A DNA stretch of 23,589 bases from Betaproteobacteria bacterium RIFCSPLOWO2_02_FULL_62_17 (GCA_001770355.1 MEQV01000257.1:1-23589); one strand, 5' to 3'. Positions 14,117 to 21,845 are shown, numbered from the stretch's first letter. The notes: generated by a model from the letters alone, not told the origin. Numbers and translations: made by a program.

Positions 14117-14650
14117 CTACTTCTTCTTGGTTTCTTTAATGACCACCTGCTCGCCGGAATAGCGCACGCCCTTGCCTTTGTAAGGCTCGGGGGGGCGATA
14201 CGCGCGCACTTCCGCAGCCACCTGGCCAACCTGCTGCTTATCTATGCCCTTGATCACAATTTCTGTTTGCGTGGGCGTTTCAACTTTTACGCCTTTGGGC
14301 ATCTGATGCACCACAGGATGCGAGAATCCAAGCGAAAGATTCAGTTTGTCGCCCTGTGCCTGCGCGCGATAGCCGACTCCTACCAAGGACAATTTTTTCT
14401 CGAATCCTTTGGTGACCCCTATCACCATATTGGCCACAAGCGCGCGGACGGTTCCGGACATGGCGTCGGAATTTTCTTCCTCGCCAAGTACGCCAAATTC
14501 CAGTGCGTCTCCGTTCTTCGCGACCTTTATCTGGCCCGTAAGCGGCTGAGTCAGCGTGCCAAGAGGCCCCTTAATCGCAACCGAGTCTCCGCTCAAGGTG
14601 ACATCCACCCCCTTGGGTAGCGGCACCGGATTTTTTCCTATACGAGACAT
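14117..14650 (-). CDS. rplF: 50S ribosomal protein L6
   Basis: The protein has 177 residues with the two tandem L6 domains. The first is MSRIGKNPVPLPKGVDVTL...IKGPLGTL; the second includes GVGYRAQAQGDKLNLSLGFSHPV and the closing signature RAYRPPEPYKGKGVRYSGE. L6 contacts the sarcin-ricin loop area where elongation factors bind. It begins 10 nt after rpsH in the spc block. No irregularity is seen. Confidence 0.98.
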   Translation of the reverse strand: MSRIGKNPVPLPKGVDVTLSGDSVAIKGPLGTLTQPLTGQIKVAKNGDALEFGVLGEEENSDAMSGTVRALVANMVIGVTKGFEKKLSLVGVGYRAQAQGDKLNLSLGFSHPVVHQMPKGVKVETPTQTEIVIKGIDKQQVGQVAAEVRAYRPPEPYKGKGVRYSGEQVVIKETKKK

Positions 14651-14660
14651 GTCGTGTTCC

Positions 14661-15056
14661 TCATGCCACTATGCAAAGAACTTCTCCGCCCACACCGGTG
14701 GCGCGAGCCTTGCGGTCAGTCATAACGCCTCTCGATGTAGAGACTATCGCGACACCAAGGCCATTCATGACTTTTGGAATATCGTCCCGTCCGCGGTAGA
14801 TCCGCAACCCAGGGCGGGACACTCGCTCGATTTTTTCGATTACCGGCGCGCCAGCGTAATACTTGAGATTGATATCGAGCTCGGGCTTGCCCGCATTCGG
14901 CCGCACGGCAAAATCTTCAACGTATCCCTCTTCCTTCAATACCTGAGCGATCGCCACCTTGAGTTTCGACGAAGGCATGCTGACAACAGTCCGTTGCACC
15001 ATTTGTGCGTTGCGGATCCGCGTCAACATGTCAGAGATAGGATCGGTCATGCTCAT
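14661..15056 (-). CDS. rpsH: 30S ribosomal protein S8
   Basis: The protein has 131 residues: MSMTDPISDMLTRIRNAQMVQR, then MPSSKLKVAIAQVLKEEGYV, SRPGLRIYRG, IPKVMNGLGVAIVSTSRGVMTDRKAR and GGEVLC. S8 is a primary binder of 16S rRNA helix 21. In E. coli it represses the spc operon by binding mRNA near rplE. I did not find an unambiguous mimic of that site here. It starts 12 nt after rpsN. Confidence 0.98.
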   Translation of the reverse strand: MSMTDPISDMLTRIRNAQMVQRTVVSMPSSKLKVAIAQVLKEEGYVEDFAVRPNAGKPELDINLKYYAGAPVIEKIERVSRPGLRIYRGRDDIPKVMNGLGVAIVSTSRGVMTDRKARATGVGGEVLCIVA

Positions 15057-15068
15057 GGGCGCGCCCCC

Positions 15069-15374
15069 TTACCAACTTGCCTTGATCATGCCGGGAATCT
15101 CCCCGCGCATGGCGAACTCTCGCAATTTGCTTCTCGCGAGCCCGAATTTCTTGAATACTCCCCGGGGTCTGCCGGTCAATCTGCAGCGATTGCGCAGGCG
15201 CACCGGTGACGCATCCCGAGGCAATTGCTGAAATGCCACGCGTGCCTCGGCACGCTCTTCATCGCTGCGTTTCACATCGGCAATGATTTCGATCAGAGCT
15301 TCTCGGCGTGCCGCGAACTTCGCGACGGTCTTGCGCCGTTTCTGATCACGATTAATAACGGCAAGCTTTGCCAT
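15069..15374 (-). CDS. rpsN: 30S ribosomal protein S14 (zinc-free long form)
   Basis: The protein has 101 residues from the ATG at 15374, which gives the canonical MAKLAVINRDQKRRKTV start; an in-frame ATG 12 nt upstream is less likely. It ends with CRLTGRPRGVFKKFGLARSKLREFAMRGEIPGMIKASW. Only one cysteine is present, so this is the long C-minus form without a zinc ribbon, unlike S4 and L36 in the same block. S14 sits in the 30S head. It starts 8 nt after rplE. Confidence 0.97.
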   Translation of the reverse strand: MAKLAVINRDQKRRKTVAKFAARREALIEIIADVKRSDEERAEARVAFQQLPRDASPVRLRNRCRLTGRPRGVFKKFGLARSKLREFAMRGEIPGMIKASW

Positions 15375-15382
15375 GGGGCACC

Positions 15383-15925
15383 TCAATTGCTCTTGAAGGG
15401 AAAGTGAAAAGCGGCGAAAAGTGCGCGCGCTTCATCGTCGGTTTTCGCCGTTGTCGTAATGCTGATATTCAGTCCGCGCAGAGCATCTATCTTGTCGTAC
15501 TCAATCTCAGGAAAAATAATCTGCTCGCGCACGCCAATGCTGTAGTTGCCGCGGCCGTCGAAAGCCCTTGACGACACGCCGCGAAAATCGCGGATACGGG
15601 GGATCGCGATGGACACAAGGCGGTCAAAAAATTCATACATGCGCTTGCCGCGAAGCGTAACCATGCATCCAACCGGATAGTCTTTTCTTACTTTAAATGT
15701 CGCGATGGATTTCTTGGCCTTGGTGACCACCGGCTTCTGGCCCGCGATCTTCGTCAAATCGCCGAGCGCATGCTCCAGGACCTTCTTGTCGGCGACCGCT
15801 TCCCCGACACCCATGTTCAGGGTGATCTTGGAGATCCGCGGAACCTGCATCGCGGAAGTGTGACCAAGCTTTGTCTTGAGTTCCGGGACAACTGTTGCCC
15901 GGTAGTAATCCTGTAATCGTGCCAT
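15383..15925 (-). CDS. rplE: 50S ribosomal protein L5
   Basis: The protein has 180 residues of typical L5 sequence: RLQDYYRATVVPELKTKLG at the N-terminus, QVPRISKITLNMGVGEAV, LTKIAGQKPVVTKAKKSIA.FKVR, RDFRGVSSRAFDGRGNYSIGVREQIIFPEIEYDKID and GLNISITTTAKTDDEARALF near the end. L5 binds 5S rRNA and helix 84 and forms a bridge with S13. It starts 12 nt after rplX. Confidence 0.98.
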   Translation of the reverse strand: MARLQDYYRATVVPELKTKLGHTSAMQVPRISKITLNMGVGEAVADKKVLEHALGDLTKIAGQKPVVTKAKKSIATFKVRKDYPVGCMVTLRGKRMYEFFDRLVSIAIPRIRDFRGVSSRAFDGRGNYSIGVREQIIFPEIEYDKIDALRGLNISITTTAKTDDEARALFAAFHFPFKSN

Positions 15926-15937
15926 GTTTGCCCGTCC

Positions 15938-16258
15938 TTAGCGCGCGTCGACCATTTCGCCGTTTGACTTGAACATCCGCACTTTGCGTCCGTCCTCAAG
16001 CGACTTGATGCCAACGCGGTCGGCTTTTTGCGTCTGCGGATTGAAAAGCGCGACATTGGAAATATTCATCGGCATTTCCATTTCAATGATTCCGCCTGTT
16101 TGATTCTTCATAGGATTGGGTCGCTGGTGTTTTTTTACACGGTTAACCCCTTCCACCACCACGGAATCCTGGCCCACCCGGCGCAATACCGTGCCCCTTT
16201 TGCCTTTGTCACGGCCGGTAAGCACGATCACGTCGTCACCTTTCCTGATCTTTTGCAT
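15938..16258 (-). CDS. rplX: 50S ribosomal protein L24
   Basis: The protein has 106 residues: MQKIRKGDDVIVLTGRDKGKRGTV with the KOW motif, VEGVNRVKKHQRPNP, GGIIEMEMPMNISNVALFNP and RVGIKSLEDGRKVRMFKSNGE. L24 is an early assembly protein that binds the 5' region of 23S rRNA near the exit tunnel. It is separated from rplN by 57 nt, a little longer than average. GAAGGAAAC just upstream is the ribosome-binding site. Confidence 0.98.
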   Translation of the reverse strand: MQKIRKGDDVIVLTGRDKGKRGTVLRRVGQDSVVVEGVNRVKKHQRPNPMKNQTGGIIEMEMPMNISNVALFNPQTQKADRVGIKSLEDGRKVRMFKSNGEMVDAR

Positions 16259-16315
16259 ATTGTTTCCTTCGGACTTGGCTCGCGTACTGAAGCGCGCGAC
16301 ACCCTTGCCAATCGG

Positions 16316-16684
16316 CTAGAGAACTTCCGGAGCGAGCGAAACGATTTTCATGAATCGTTCGTTTCGCAGCTCTCTTGTCACGGGGCCAAAAATTCGCGTT
16401 CCAATGGGCTCCATCTTGGCGGTCAGCAAGACGGCGGCATTCGAATCGAATTTGACGAGGCTTCCATCTGCCCGGCGCACGCCCTTGGCTGTGCGCACGA
16501 CCACGGCGTTGTAGATCTCGCCCTTTTTTACGCGGCCTCTCGGGGCGGCATCTTTGACGCTGACCTTGATGACGTCGCCAATTTGCGCATAGCGACGCTT
16601 CGATCCGCCAAGCACCTTGATACACATCACCGCGCGCGCGCCGGTGTTATCGGCAACGTCAAGAACCGTTTGCATCTGAATCAT
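16316..16684 (-). CDS. rplN: 50S ribosomal protein L14
   Basis: The protein has 122 residues, the standard L14 length: MIQMQTVLDVADNTGARAVMCIKVLGGSKRRYA, GDVIKVSVKDAAPRG, KKGEIYNAVVVRTAKGVRR, FDSNAAVLL and FGPVTRELR, FMKIVSLAPEVL at the end. L14 lies at the subunit interface and contacts 16S helix 14. It is the first gene of the spc segment, preceded by a 146-nt gap with a candidate promoter at 16783-16821. Confidence 0.99.
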   Translation of the reverse strand: MIQMQTVLDVADNTGARAVMCIKVLGGSKRRYAQIGDVIKVSVKDAAPRGRVKKGEIYNAVVVRTAKGVRRADGSLVKFDSNAAVLLTAKMEPIGTRIFGPVTRELRNERFMKIVSLAPEVL

Positions 16685-16782
16685 TTTTTATCTCCAACTT
16701 GCCCGCCATAACAAACGAGCAGTTTTGGATCCCGTAGGGGATGTGATTGACCTGACCAGAGGGCGGAGCAGGTAATTTACAG

Positions 16783-16821
16783 CCGAATATTATAGCCTGA
16801 ATTTGAGAATAGTGCTGACAA
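16783..16821 (-). promoter_or_regulatory. Candidate spc-operon promoter in the rpsQ-rplN gap
   Basis: On the minus strand, a perfect TATAAT (16794-16789) lies inside TTCAGGCTATAATATTCGG (16801-16783), and TTGTCA (16821-16816) lies 21 nt upstream of the hexamer. That spacing is longer than the usual 17, so the -35 is doubtful. The 146-nt spacer is the S10/spc boundary, where E. coli has its spc promoter. The 19-bp core matches the rpmJ-rpsM boundary element at 16 of 19 positions. Confidence 0.6.
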
Positions 16822-16830
16822 ACCCGATAT

Positions 16831-17112
16831 TCAGATTGACTGTGCCTTTTCCAGCAATTTACTCAAACGCCACGCCTTGGTTTTAGACAATGGACGGCAT
16901 TCCTCGATTATGACCAGATCCCCCTTGCGGCATTCATTGGTTTCGTCATGAATATGGTATTTCTTGGATCTGACCAGGATTTTTCCATACAAGGGATGGG
17001 GGACGCGACGCTCAACCAGCACGGTTCTAGTCTTGCTCATGCTGTCACTGACGACACGCCCTGTCAGCGTCCGATGATTCTTTGCCTTCGGTTCGGTCTT
17101 GGAATCGTTCAT
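16831..17112 (-). CDS. rpsQ: 30S ribosomal protein S17
   Basis: The protein has 93 residues and an OB-fold: RTLTGRVVSDSMSKTRTVLVERRVPHPLYGKILVRSKKYHIHDETNECRKGDLVIIEECRPLSKTKAWRL. The N-terminal ~12 residues are a charged extension. S17 is a primary 16S rRNA binder in the 30S body. Its ATG overlaps the rpmC stop codon (ATGA, 17109-17112), which implies translational coupling. It is the last gene of the S10 segment. Confidence 0.98.
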   Translation of the reverse strand: MNDSKTEPKAKNHRTLTGRVVSDSMSKTRTVLVERRVPHPLYGKILVRSKKYHIHDETNECRKGDLVIIEECRPLSKTKAWRLSKLLEKAQSI

Positions 17113-17303
17113 TTCGCTGCCACCTTCTCACGCATTATTGTCCGAACACGCGCAATATCGCGTCGCACTTTGCTTAACTGACTGGTGTTGGAAAGCTGCT
17201 GGGTCGCTCTTTGCATACGCAGGTTGAATTGCGCCCGCAATAGCTCCTCCAACTCCTTGCCCAACTGCGAGGTATCCTTCACTCTGAGTTCGCTGGATTT
17301 CAT
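17109..17303 (-). CDS. rpmC: 50S ribosomal protein L29
   Basis: The protein has 64 residues, helical and typical of L29: MKSSELRVKDTSQLGKELEELLRAQFNLRMQ, ATQQLSNTSQLSKVRRDIARVRTIMREK. L29 sits beside the exit tunnel next to L23 and contributes to the docking area for nascent-chain factors. It lies 3 nt after rplP and overlaps the rpsQ start by 4 nt. Confidence 0.98.
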   Translation of the reverse strand: MKSSELRVKDTSQLGKELEELLRAQFNLRMQRATQQLSNTSQLSKVRRDIARVRTIMREKVAAK

Positions 17304-17306
17304 CCC

Positions 17307-17720
17307 TTAGCCCACCTGCCGAAATACGAACATTGTCTTGAGAGGCAATTTTGCCGCGGCGAGCGCGAAAGCCTCTCGTGCCATGGGTTCATCCACGCCG
17401 TCCATTTCGTAGAGAACCCGCCCGGGTTGAATCTCGGCGACGAAATACTCCGGATTTCCCTTGCCATTGCCCATGCGGACTTCGGCGGGTTTTTGCGAAA
17501 TGGGTTTGTCCGGGAAAATGCGGATAAACACCCTGCCGCCACGCTTGATATGGCGAGTCATGGCCCGCCGGGCGGCCTCGATCTGGCGCGCGGTCAAGCG
17601 GCCTCTTTCGACTGCCTTCAGGCCAAACTCGCCAAAGGAAACTTTTGCTCCTCTGGTAGCGACGCCCGTATTGCGCCCCTTCTGCTGTTTGCGGTACTTT
17701 GTGCGTGCAGGCTGCAACAT
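17307..17720 (-). CDS. rplP: 50S ribosomal protein L16
   Basis: The protein has 137 residues: MLQPARTKYRKQQKGRNTG, VSFGEFGLKAVERGRLTARQIEAARRAMTRHIKRGG, IRIFPDKPISQKPAEVRMGNGKGNPEYFVAEIQPGRVLYEMDGV in overlapping order. L16 is a late assembly protein near the A-site tRNA and is needed for peptidyl-transferase-centre maturation. The conserved arginine in EVRMGNGKG is the position hydroxylated in E. coli. It starts 9 nt after rpsC. Confidence 0.98.
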   Translation of the reverse strand: MLQPARTKYRKQQKGRNTGVATRGAKVSFGEFGLKAVERGRLTARQIEAARRAMTRHIKRGGRVFIRIFPDKPISQKPAEVRMGNGKGNPEYFVAEIQPGRVLYEMDGVDEPMAREAFALAAAKLPLKTMFVFRQVG

Positions 17721-17729
17721 CTGCGTCTC

Positions 17730-18677
17730 CTAGCTGCTTTGCTTATCCGAGCCGCTTTCCGGCGTCGGCTTCGGCGTTCGGGCTCGCTTGACTGCGGTCT
17801 TGGGCGCGTCGGTGGCGCCCTCGACCTGCTTGGCCGGTTCCGCGGCCTTGCCGGCATCACTGGCTTTTCGTGGCGCTCGTGTTCGCGCCGCCTTGGGTTT
17901 TGCAGGCGCGTCGCCTGCCGGTTTGGCAACCCGGTCGGCCTTGGTTTCGGCCCCCTCTGAAGGCTTCGGCGCCGGCTTTTTCATGATTTTCGCCACCGGC
18001 ATGTCGTCGACTGCCGGCGCGGCCAGCGTGGATTGCTGCTCCGCCTTCGGAAGAACGTTGCCTTTGTAGACCCACACCTTCACACCAATTACGCCATAGG
18101 TCGTCTTGGCTTCGGAGGTTCCGTAATCAATATCCGCGCGCAGGGTATGGAGCGGCACGCGACCTTCCCGGTACCACTCAGTCCGGGCAATCTCAATGCC
18201 GTTCAATCGGCCGGCGCTCATAATCTTGATGCCTTGCGCGCCTAGGCGCATCGCGTTTTGCATTGCGCGCTTCATTGCTCTGCGAAACATGATGCGCTTT
18301 TCCAGTTGCTGCGTAATCGAATCAGCGATCAACTGTGCGTCAATCTCCGGCTTTCGGATCTCTTCAATATTCACATGAACCATCTGCACGCCAAGCAGCT
18401 TGCGAAGATCGGTCTTGAGGTTCTCGATGTCTTCGCCCTTTTTGCCTATAACGACACCCGGCCTCGCGCTGTAAATGGTAATGCGCGCGTCCTTGGCGGG
18501 CCGTTCGATGACAACACGCCCCACCGAGGCGTGCGCGAGCTTGCTCTTTAAATAGGCTCGAACCTTGATATCTTCATTGAGCATATTCGCAAAATTTTTG
18601 CTATTCGCAAACCAGCGAGAACCCCAGTTCTTGTTGACTGCAAGGCGAAATCCAATCGGATGAATCTTTTGTCCCAT
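17730..18677 (-). CDS. rpsC: 30S ribosomal protein S3 with a long Ala/Lys/Pro-rich C-terminal tail
   Basis: The protein has 315 residues, against 233 in E. coli. Residues 1-211 are canonical S3: MGQKIHPIGFRLAVNKNWGS, the KH domain with GVVIGKKGEDIENL (74-87), and the C-terminal domain GAQGIKIMSAGRLNGIEIAR...YGVIGVKVWVYKGNVLP. S3 forms part of the mRNA entry channel and helicase. Residues ~212-315 are a low-complexity basic tail of Ala, Lys, Pro, Arg and Thr with acidic spacers (for example KPAGDAPAKPKAARTRAPRK). It looks disordered and histone-H1-like. Shorter tails are common in betaproteobacteria. It starts 9 nt after rplV. Confidence 0.98.
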   Translation of the reverse strand: MGQKIHPIGFRLAVNKNWGSRWFANSKNFANMLNEDIKVRAYLKSKLAHASVGRVVIERPAKDARITIYSARPGVVIGKKGEDIENLKTDLRKLLGVQMVHVNIEEIRKPEIDAQLIADSITQQLEKRIMFRRAMKRAMQNAMRLGAQGIKIMSAGRLNGIEIARTEWYREGRVPLHTLRADIDYGTSEAKTTYGVIGVKVWVYKGNVLPKAEQQSTLAAPAVDDMPVAKIMKKPAPKPSEGAETKADRVAKPAGDAPAKPKAARTRAPRKASDAGKAAEPAKQVEGATDAPKTAVKRARTPKPTPESGSDKQSS

Positions 18678-18686
18678 GGCAGGTCC

Positions 18687-19052
18687 TTATGAATTCGCCT
18701 TATTTGCCGGACGCTTTACTTCCTCGTCGCCGACAGTTACAAAAATATGGCAGGTGGGTTTGATAATTTGATTTCCCCGTCCCTTTGCCCTGGGCTGAGA
18801 GCGCTTAAGTACCGTCCCCTTTTCGACCATGATGGTCTTGACCTTCAGTTCATCGATATCGGCGCCGTCGTTATGCTCGGCATTGGCGATCGCCGATTCG
18901 AGCACTTTCTTTATCACTTGCGCGCCTCGTTTCGGGCAGAAGGTGAGTACATTTAGTGCCTGATCAACGGGCAGTCCGCGGATCAGATCGGCAACCAGTC
19001 GCCCCTTCTGCGCGGACAGACGAACACCGTAAAGTTTGGCTTGAGTTTGCAT
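18687..19052 (-). CDS. rplV: 50S ribosomal protein L22
   Basis: The protein has 121 residues from the ATG at 19052, favoured by GGAG 6 nt upstream. An ATG at 19067 overlaps the rpsS stop as ATGA and would add five residues, so it remains possible. Conserved parts are VRLSAQKGRLVADLIRGLPVDQALN.L, KVLESAIANAEHN, RSQPRAKGRGNQIIKPTCHI.V.V. Its beta-hairpin lines the nascent-chain tunnel and is where macrolide-related changes occur in other bacteria. It lies 11 nt after rpsS. Confidence 0.96.
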   Translation of the reverse strand: MQTQAKLYGVRLSAQKGRLVADLIRGLPVDQALNVLTFCPKRGAQVIKKVLESAIANAEHNDGADIDELKVKTIMVEKGTVLKRSQPRAKGRGNQIIKPTCHIFVTVGDEEVKRPANKANS

Positions 19053-19063
19053 AAGGTGCTCCG

Positions 19064-19360
19064 TCATTTCTTGGGCGCGGCGGCGGGCGCAGTAACTTTC
19101 TTGTCGGCCGAGTGACCCTTGAAAGTACGGGTCAACGCGAACTCTCCCAACTTATGACCGACCATGTTCTCGGAGATGTACACGGGCACATGCTGCTTGC
19201 CATTGTGCACAGCGATGGTCAGGCCGACAAAATCGGGCACGATTGTCGAGCGACGCGACCACGTTTTGATCGGGCGTTTGTCGCTTGTCGCTCGCGCAGC
19301 CTCGATCTTGTTAACCAGATGCTGGTCCACAAAAGGACCTTTTTTGACCGAACGTCCCAT
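19064..19360 (-). CDS. rpsS: 30S ribosomal protein S19
   Basis: The protein has 98 residues: MGRSVKKGPFVDQHLVNKIE, KTWSRRSTIVPDFVGLTIAVHNGK, YISENMVGHKLGEFALTRTFKGHSADKK. A short Ala/Pro/Lys extension (VTAPAAAPKK) makes it slightly longer than the usual ~92. S19 is in the 30S head beside S13 and contacts the 50S subunit. It lies 9 nt after rplB. Confidence 0.98.
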   Translation of the reverse strand: MGRSVKKGPFVDQHLVNKIEAARATSDKRPIKTWSRRSTIVPDFVGLTIAVHNGKQHVPVYISENMVGHKLGEFALTRTFKGHSADKKVTAPAAAPKK

Positions 19361-19369
19361 GGTCTATTC

Positions 19370-20197
19370 CTATCTCTTATGGCGGAACTGAACGATCATT
19401 CCGCGTGTGCGCTTGTTTTTGCGAGTCTTGTAACCCTTGGTCAACGTGCCCCAAGGACTCACGGGATCCCTACCAGCCGCCGTGCGACCTTCGCCGCCGC
19501 CATGCGGGTGGTCAATCGGGTTCATCGCCACTCCCCTTACAGTCGGGCGTATGCCGCGCCAGCGCTTGGCGCCCGCCTTGCCGATGGAGCGCAGCGAGTG
19601 CTCTTCGTTGCCGACCTCGCCTATCGTGGCGCGGCAGTCGACGTGCACCTTGCGGATTTCTCCGGAACGCAAGCGAAGCTGCGCATAGCTGCCTTCGCGG
19701 GCCAGCAACTGCGCCGAGGTGCCTGCGGCTCGCGCCAATTGAGCACCTTTGCCAGGCTGCATTTCCACGCAATATATCGTTGAACCAACCGGGATATTGC
19801 GCAGCGGCAAGGTATTGCCTGACTTGATCGGGGCTTCCGGCCCCGACATCAGTACCATACCCGCCTTTAATCCTTTAGGCGCGATAACGTAACGGCGCTC
19901 GCCATCCGTGTAGCAAAGCAAGCCGATATTGGCGCTACGATTCGGGTCGTATTCGACACGTTCGACTTTCGCCGCAATTCCGTCCTTGTCGCGCTTGAAG
20001 TCAATGATCCGATATTGCTGTTTGTGTCCGCCGCCTTGATGACGTACCGTGATCCGACCGGAATTGTTGCGTCCGGATCCACGAGTCTTTTTCTCAAGCA
20101 GGCTGGCTTCGGGTTTTCCCTTGTGAAGATCGGGATTGACGACTCGAACGACAGCACGCCGTCCATTGGAGGTCGGTTTGAGTTTGACTAGTGCCAT
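19370..20197 (-). CDS. rplB: 50S ribosomal protein L2
   Basis: The protein has 275 residues, standard for L2: KPTSNGRRAVVRVV, KKTRGSGRNNSGRITVRHQGGGHK, YRIIDFKRDKDGI, and the C-terminal RGVAMNPIDHPHGGGEGRT...SPWG..TKGYKTRKNKRT. The conserved His in HPHGGGEGR is the residue important for the peptidyl-transferase region. L2 is essential for subunit association. It starts 2 nt after rplW, so translation is tightly coupled. Confidence 0.99.
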   Translation of the reverse strand: MALVKLKPTSNGRRAVVRVVNPDLHKGKPEASLLEKKTRGSGRNNSGRITVRHQGGGHKQQYRIIDFKRDKDGIAAKVERVEYDPNRSANIGLLCYTDGERRYVIAPKGLKAGMVLMSGPEAPIKSGNTLPLRNIPVGSTIYCVEMQPGKGAQLARAAGTSAQLLAREGSYAQLRLRSGEIRKVHVDCRATIGEVGNEEHSLRSIGKAGAKRWRGIRPTVRGVAMNPIDHPHGGGEGRTAAGRDPVSPWGTLTKGYKTRKNKRTRGMIVQFRHKR

Positions 20198-20199
20198 GG

Positions 20200-20517
20200 C
20201 TACTCCGCCCCCTGGTAGGTAATTTCTTCGCCCGGCATCAGACTGACATAAGCCTTCTTCCAGTTACGGCGACGACCGATGGTGCGGCCTGAACGCTTTT
20301 CCTTGCCCTTGACATTCAGGACCTGCACGGATTGCACCTTTTTCTTGAACATCAGTTCGACCGCTGCCTTGATCTCCGGCTTGGTGGCGTCCGACGTCAC
20401 GCGAAAAACGTACTGGTTGTTTCGCTCACCGATAAAAGTGCTTTTTTCCGACACTTGCGGAGCCAGTAACACCAGCATCAGCCGCTCGGTGTTGAATCTT
20501 GTGGTGGTCTCGCTCAT
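20200..20517 (-). CDS. rplW: 50S ribosomal protein L23
   Basis: The protein has 105 residues: NTERLMLVLLAPQVSEKSTFIGERNNQYVFRV, TKPEIKAAVELMFKKKVQSVQVLNVKGKEKRSGR..GRR.NWKKAYVSL. L23 frames the exit tunnel and is the docking site for trigger factor and SRP. The ATG overlaps the rplD stop (ATGA at 20514-20517). The N-terminal eight residues vary from E. coli, and the remainder aligns with the family. Confidence 0.98.
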   Translation of the reverse strand: MSETTTRFNTERLMLVLLAPQVSEKSTFIGERNNQYVFRVTSDATKPEIKAAVELMFKKKVQSVQVLNVKGKEKRSGRTIGRRRNWKKAYVSLMPGEEITYQGAE

Positions 20518-21134
20518 ACCAGTATCTCCTCAAACCTCGATACCGCCTTGCGTGTAAGGATGACACGAGCGTGCTGGATCAGCGAAACCGGATCAGCATG
20601 ACCGACATCGAGCACTTGAACATGCGGAAGGTTTCTCGAGGACAACTTCAGGTTCTCATCGATCGAGTCGGTGATCACCAGGACGGAGTCGAACCCCATG
20701 GCACGAATTTTCTGCGCAAGAAGCTTGGTCTTGGGCGCGGCAACCGAGAATTCGTCGACGACCGACAATCTTCCTTCACGCGCCAATTGCGAAAGTATCG
20801 AGCACATTCCGGCGCGGTACATTTTGCGATTTACTTTATGGCTGAAATTCTCGTCGGGAAGATTTGGAAAAATCCTGCCGCCGCCGCGCCAGATGGGACT
20901 GGCGGCGTCCCCGGCACGGGCACGACCGGTGCCTTTCTGTGCAAACGGCTTGCGGCCCGACTTCGCCACATCGCTGCGGCCTTTCTGTGCCCGTGTACCC
21001 TGGCGTCCATTCGCCTGATACGCGATGACAATCTGATGCACCAATGACTGATTGAACTCGCGCCCAAAAAGTGCGTCCGACGCCGACACTGTCGCAGCGC
21101 TCGCCCCTTGGTCGTTAATCACATTGAGATCCAT
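20514..21134 (-). CDS. rplD: 50S ribosomal protein L4
   Basis: The protein has 206 residues from the ATG at 21134, which gives MDLNVIND. The open frame farther upstream runs into rplC and shows no L4 sequence. Conserved parts are NQSLVHQIVIAYQANGRQGTRAQKGRSDV, KPFAQKGTGRARAGDAASPIWRGGGRIFP, FSHKVNRKMYRAGM and the C-terminal helices. The extended loop reaches into the exit tunnel. In E. coli L4 also represses its own S10 operon by binding the leader; whether that applies here is unknown. It starts 7 nt after rplC. Confidence 0.98.
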   Translation of the reverse strand: MDLNVINDQGASAATVSASDALFGREFNQSLVHQIVIAYQANGRQGTRAQKGRSDVAKSGRKPFAQKGTGRARAGDAASPIWRGGGRIFPNLPDENFSHKVNRKMYRAGMCSILSQLAREGRLSVVDEFSVAAPKTKLLAQKIRAMGFDSVLVITDSIDENLKLSSRNLPHVQVLDVGHADPVSLIQHARVILTRKAVSRFEEILV

Positions 21135-21141
21135 GGTCGCC

Positions 21142-21825
21142 TCACTTCTTCGCCGGCGCCGCTTTCGCGGCTGCCACGCGGATCTTGCGCGGCTTGATGG
21201 TCGGCAGGACAAAAAGATCCCGACCTTTGCTGCCAGGAATCGCCCCTTTTATCAGGAGCAACTGACGCTCGGCGTCAATACGCACTATCTTCAGGCGCTG
21301 CACGGTCCTATTGACATCGCCCAGGTGTCCTGACATGCGTTTCCCGGGAAACACGCGACCCGGATCCTGCGCCATGCCAATGGACCCCGCGGAATTGTGC
21401 GAAACCGAATTGCCATGGCTCGCGCGATTGGAGGAGAAGTTGTGGCGCTTATGCGAGCCTGCAAAACCTTTACCCTGCGTGGAGCCGCTCACGTCCACGG
21501 ACTGTCCAACCGTAAACAGATCCACCCCGAGCTTGCCGCCCAGATTCAGGTTTGCAAGGTCGGCCTCCCCGACGCGGAATTCCTTGACGACGTTTCCGGC
21601 CTCGACACCGGCCTTCGCAAAATGGCCTGCCGATGCCTTGTTCACGCGTGAAGGCCGGCGTTTGCCGAAGGTAACCTGCACGGCGTTGTATCCGTCCGTG
21701 CCAGTGGTCTTTATCTGTGTAACACGATTATCGGACACGTCAAGCACCGTCACCGGAAGAGAGTCCCCTTCATCGGTGAAAATGCGAGTCATGCCGACCT
21801 TGCGGCCGACGAGCCCCAAACTCAT
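21142..21825 (-). CDS. rplC: 50S ribosomal protein L3
   Basis: The protein has 227 residues from the ATG at 21825 (MSLGLVGRKVGMTRIFTDEGD), with AGAGGG about 8 nt upstream. The open frame farther upstream is spacer. Other conserved parts are DVSGSTQGKGFAGSHKRHNF, RASHGNSVSHNSAGSIG and DPGRVFPGKRMSGHLG; the glutamine before DPGRVF is the PrmB-type methylation site. L3 nucleates 50S assembly. A Lys/Ala tail ends the protein. An unusually long 129-nt spacer with two inverted repeats separates it from rpsJ. Confidence 0.97.
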   Translation of the reverse strand: MSLGLVGRKVGMTRIFTDEGDSLPVTVLDVSDNRVTQIKTTGTDGYNAVQVTFGKRRPSRVNKASAGHFAKAGVEAGNVVKEFRVGEADLANLNLGGKLGVDLFTVGQSVDVSGSTQGKGFAGSHKRHNFSSNRASHGNSVSHNSAGSIGMAQDPGRVFPGKRMSGHLGDVNRTVQRLKIVRIDAERQLLLIKGAIPGSKGRDLFVLPTIKPRKIRVAAAKAAPAKK

Positions 21826-21845
21826 GGTCTTGCCCTCTTTTGAAT

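Noticed and set aside
16259..16315. Additional promoter in the rplN-rplX gap
   Set aside because: The 57-nt gap contains a ribosome-binding site but no recognisable -10/-35 pair or strong hairpin.
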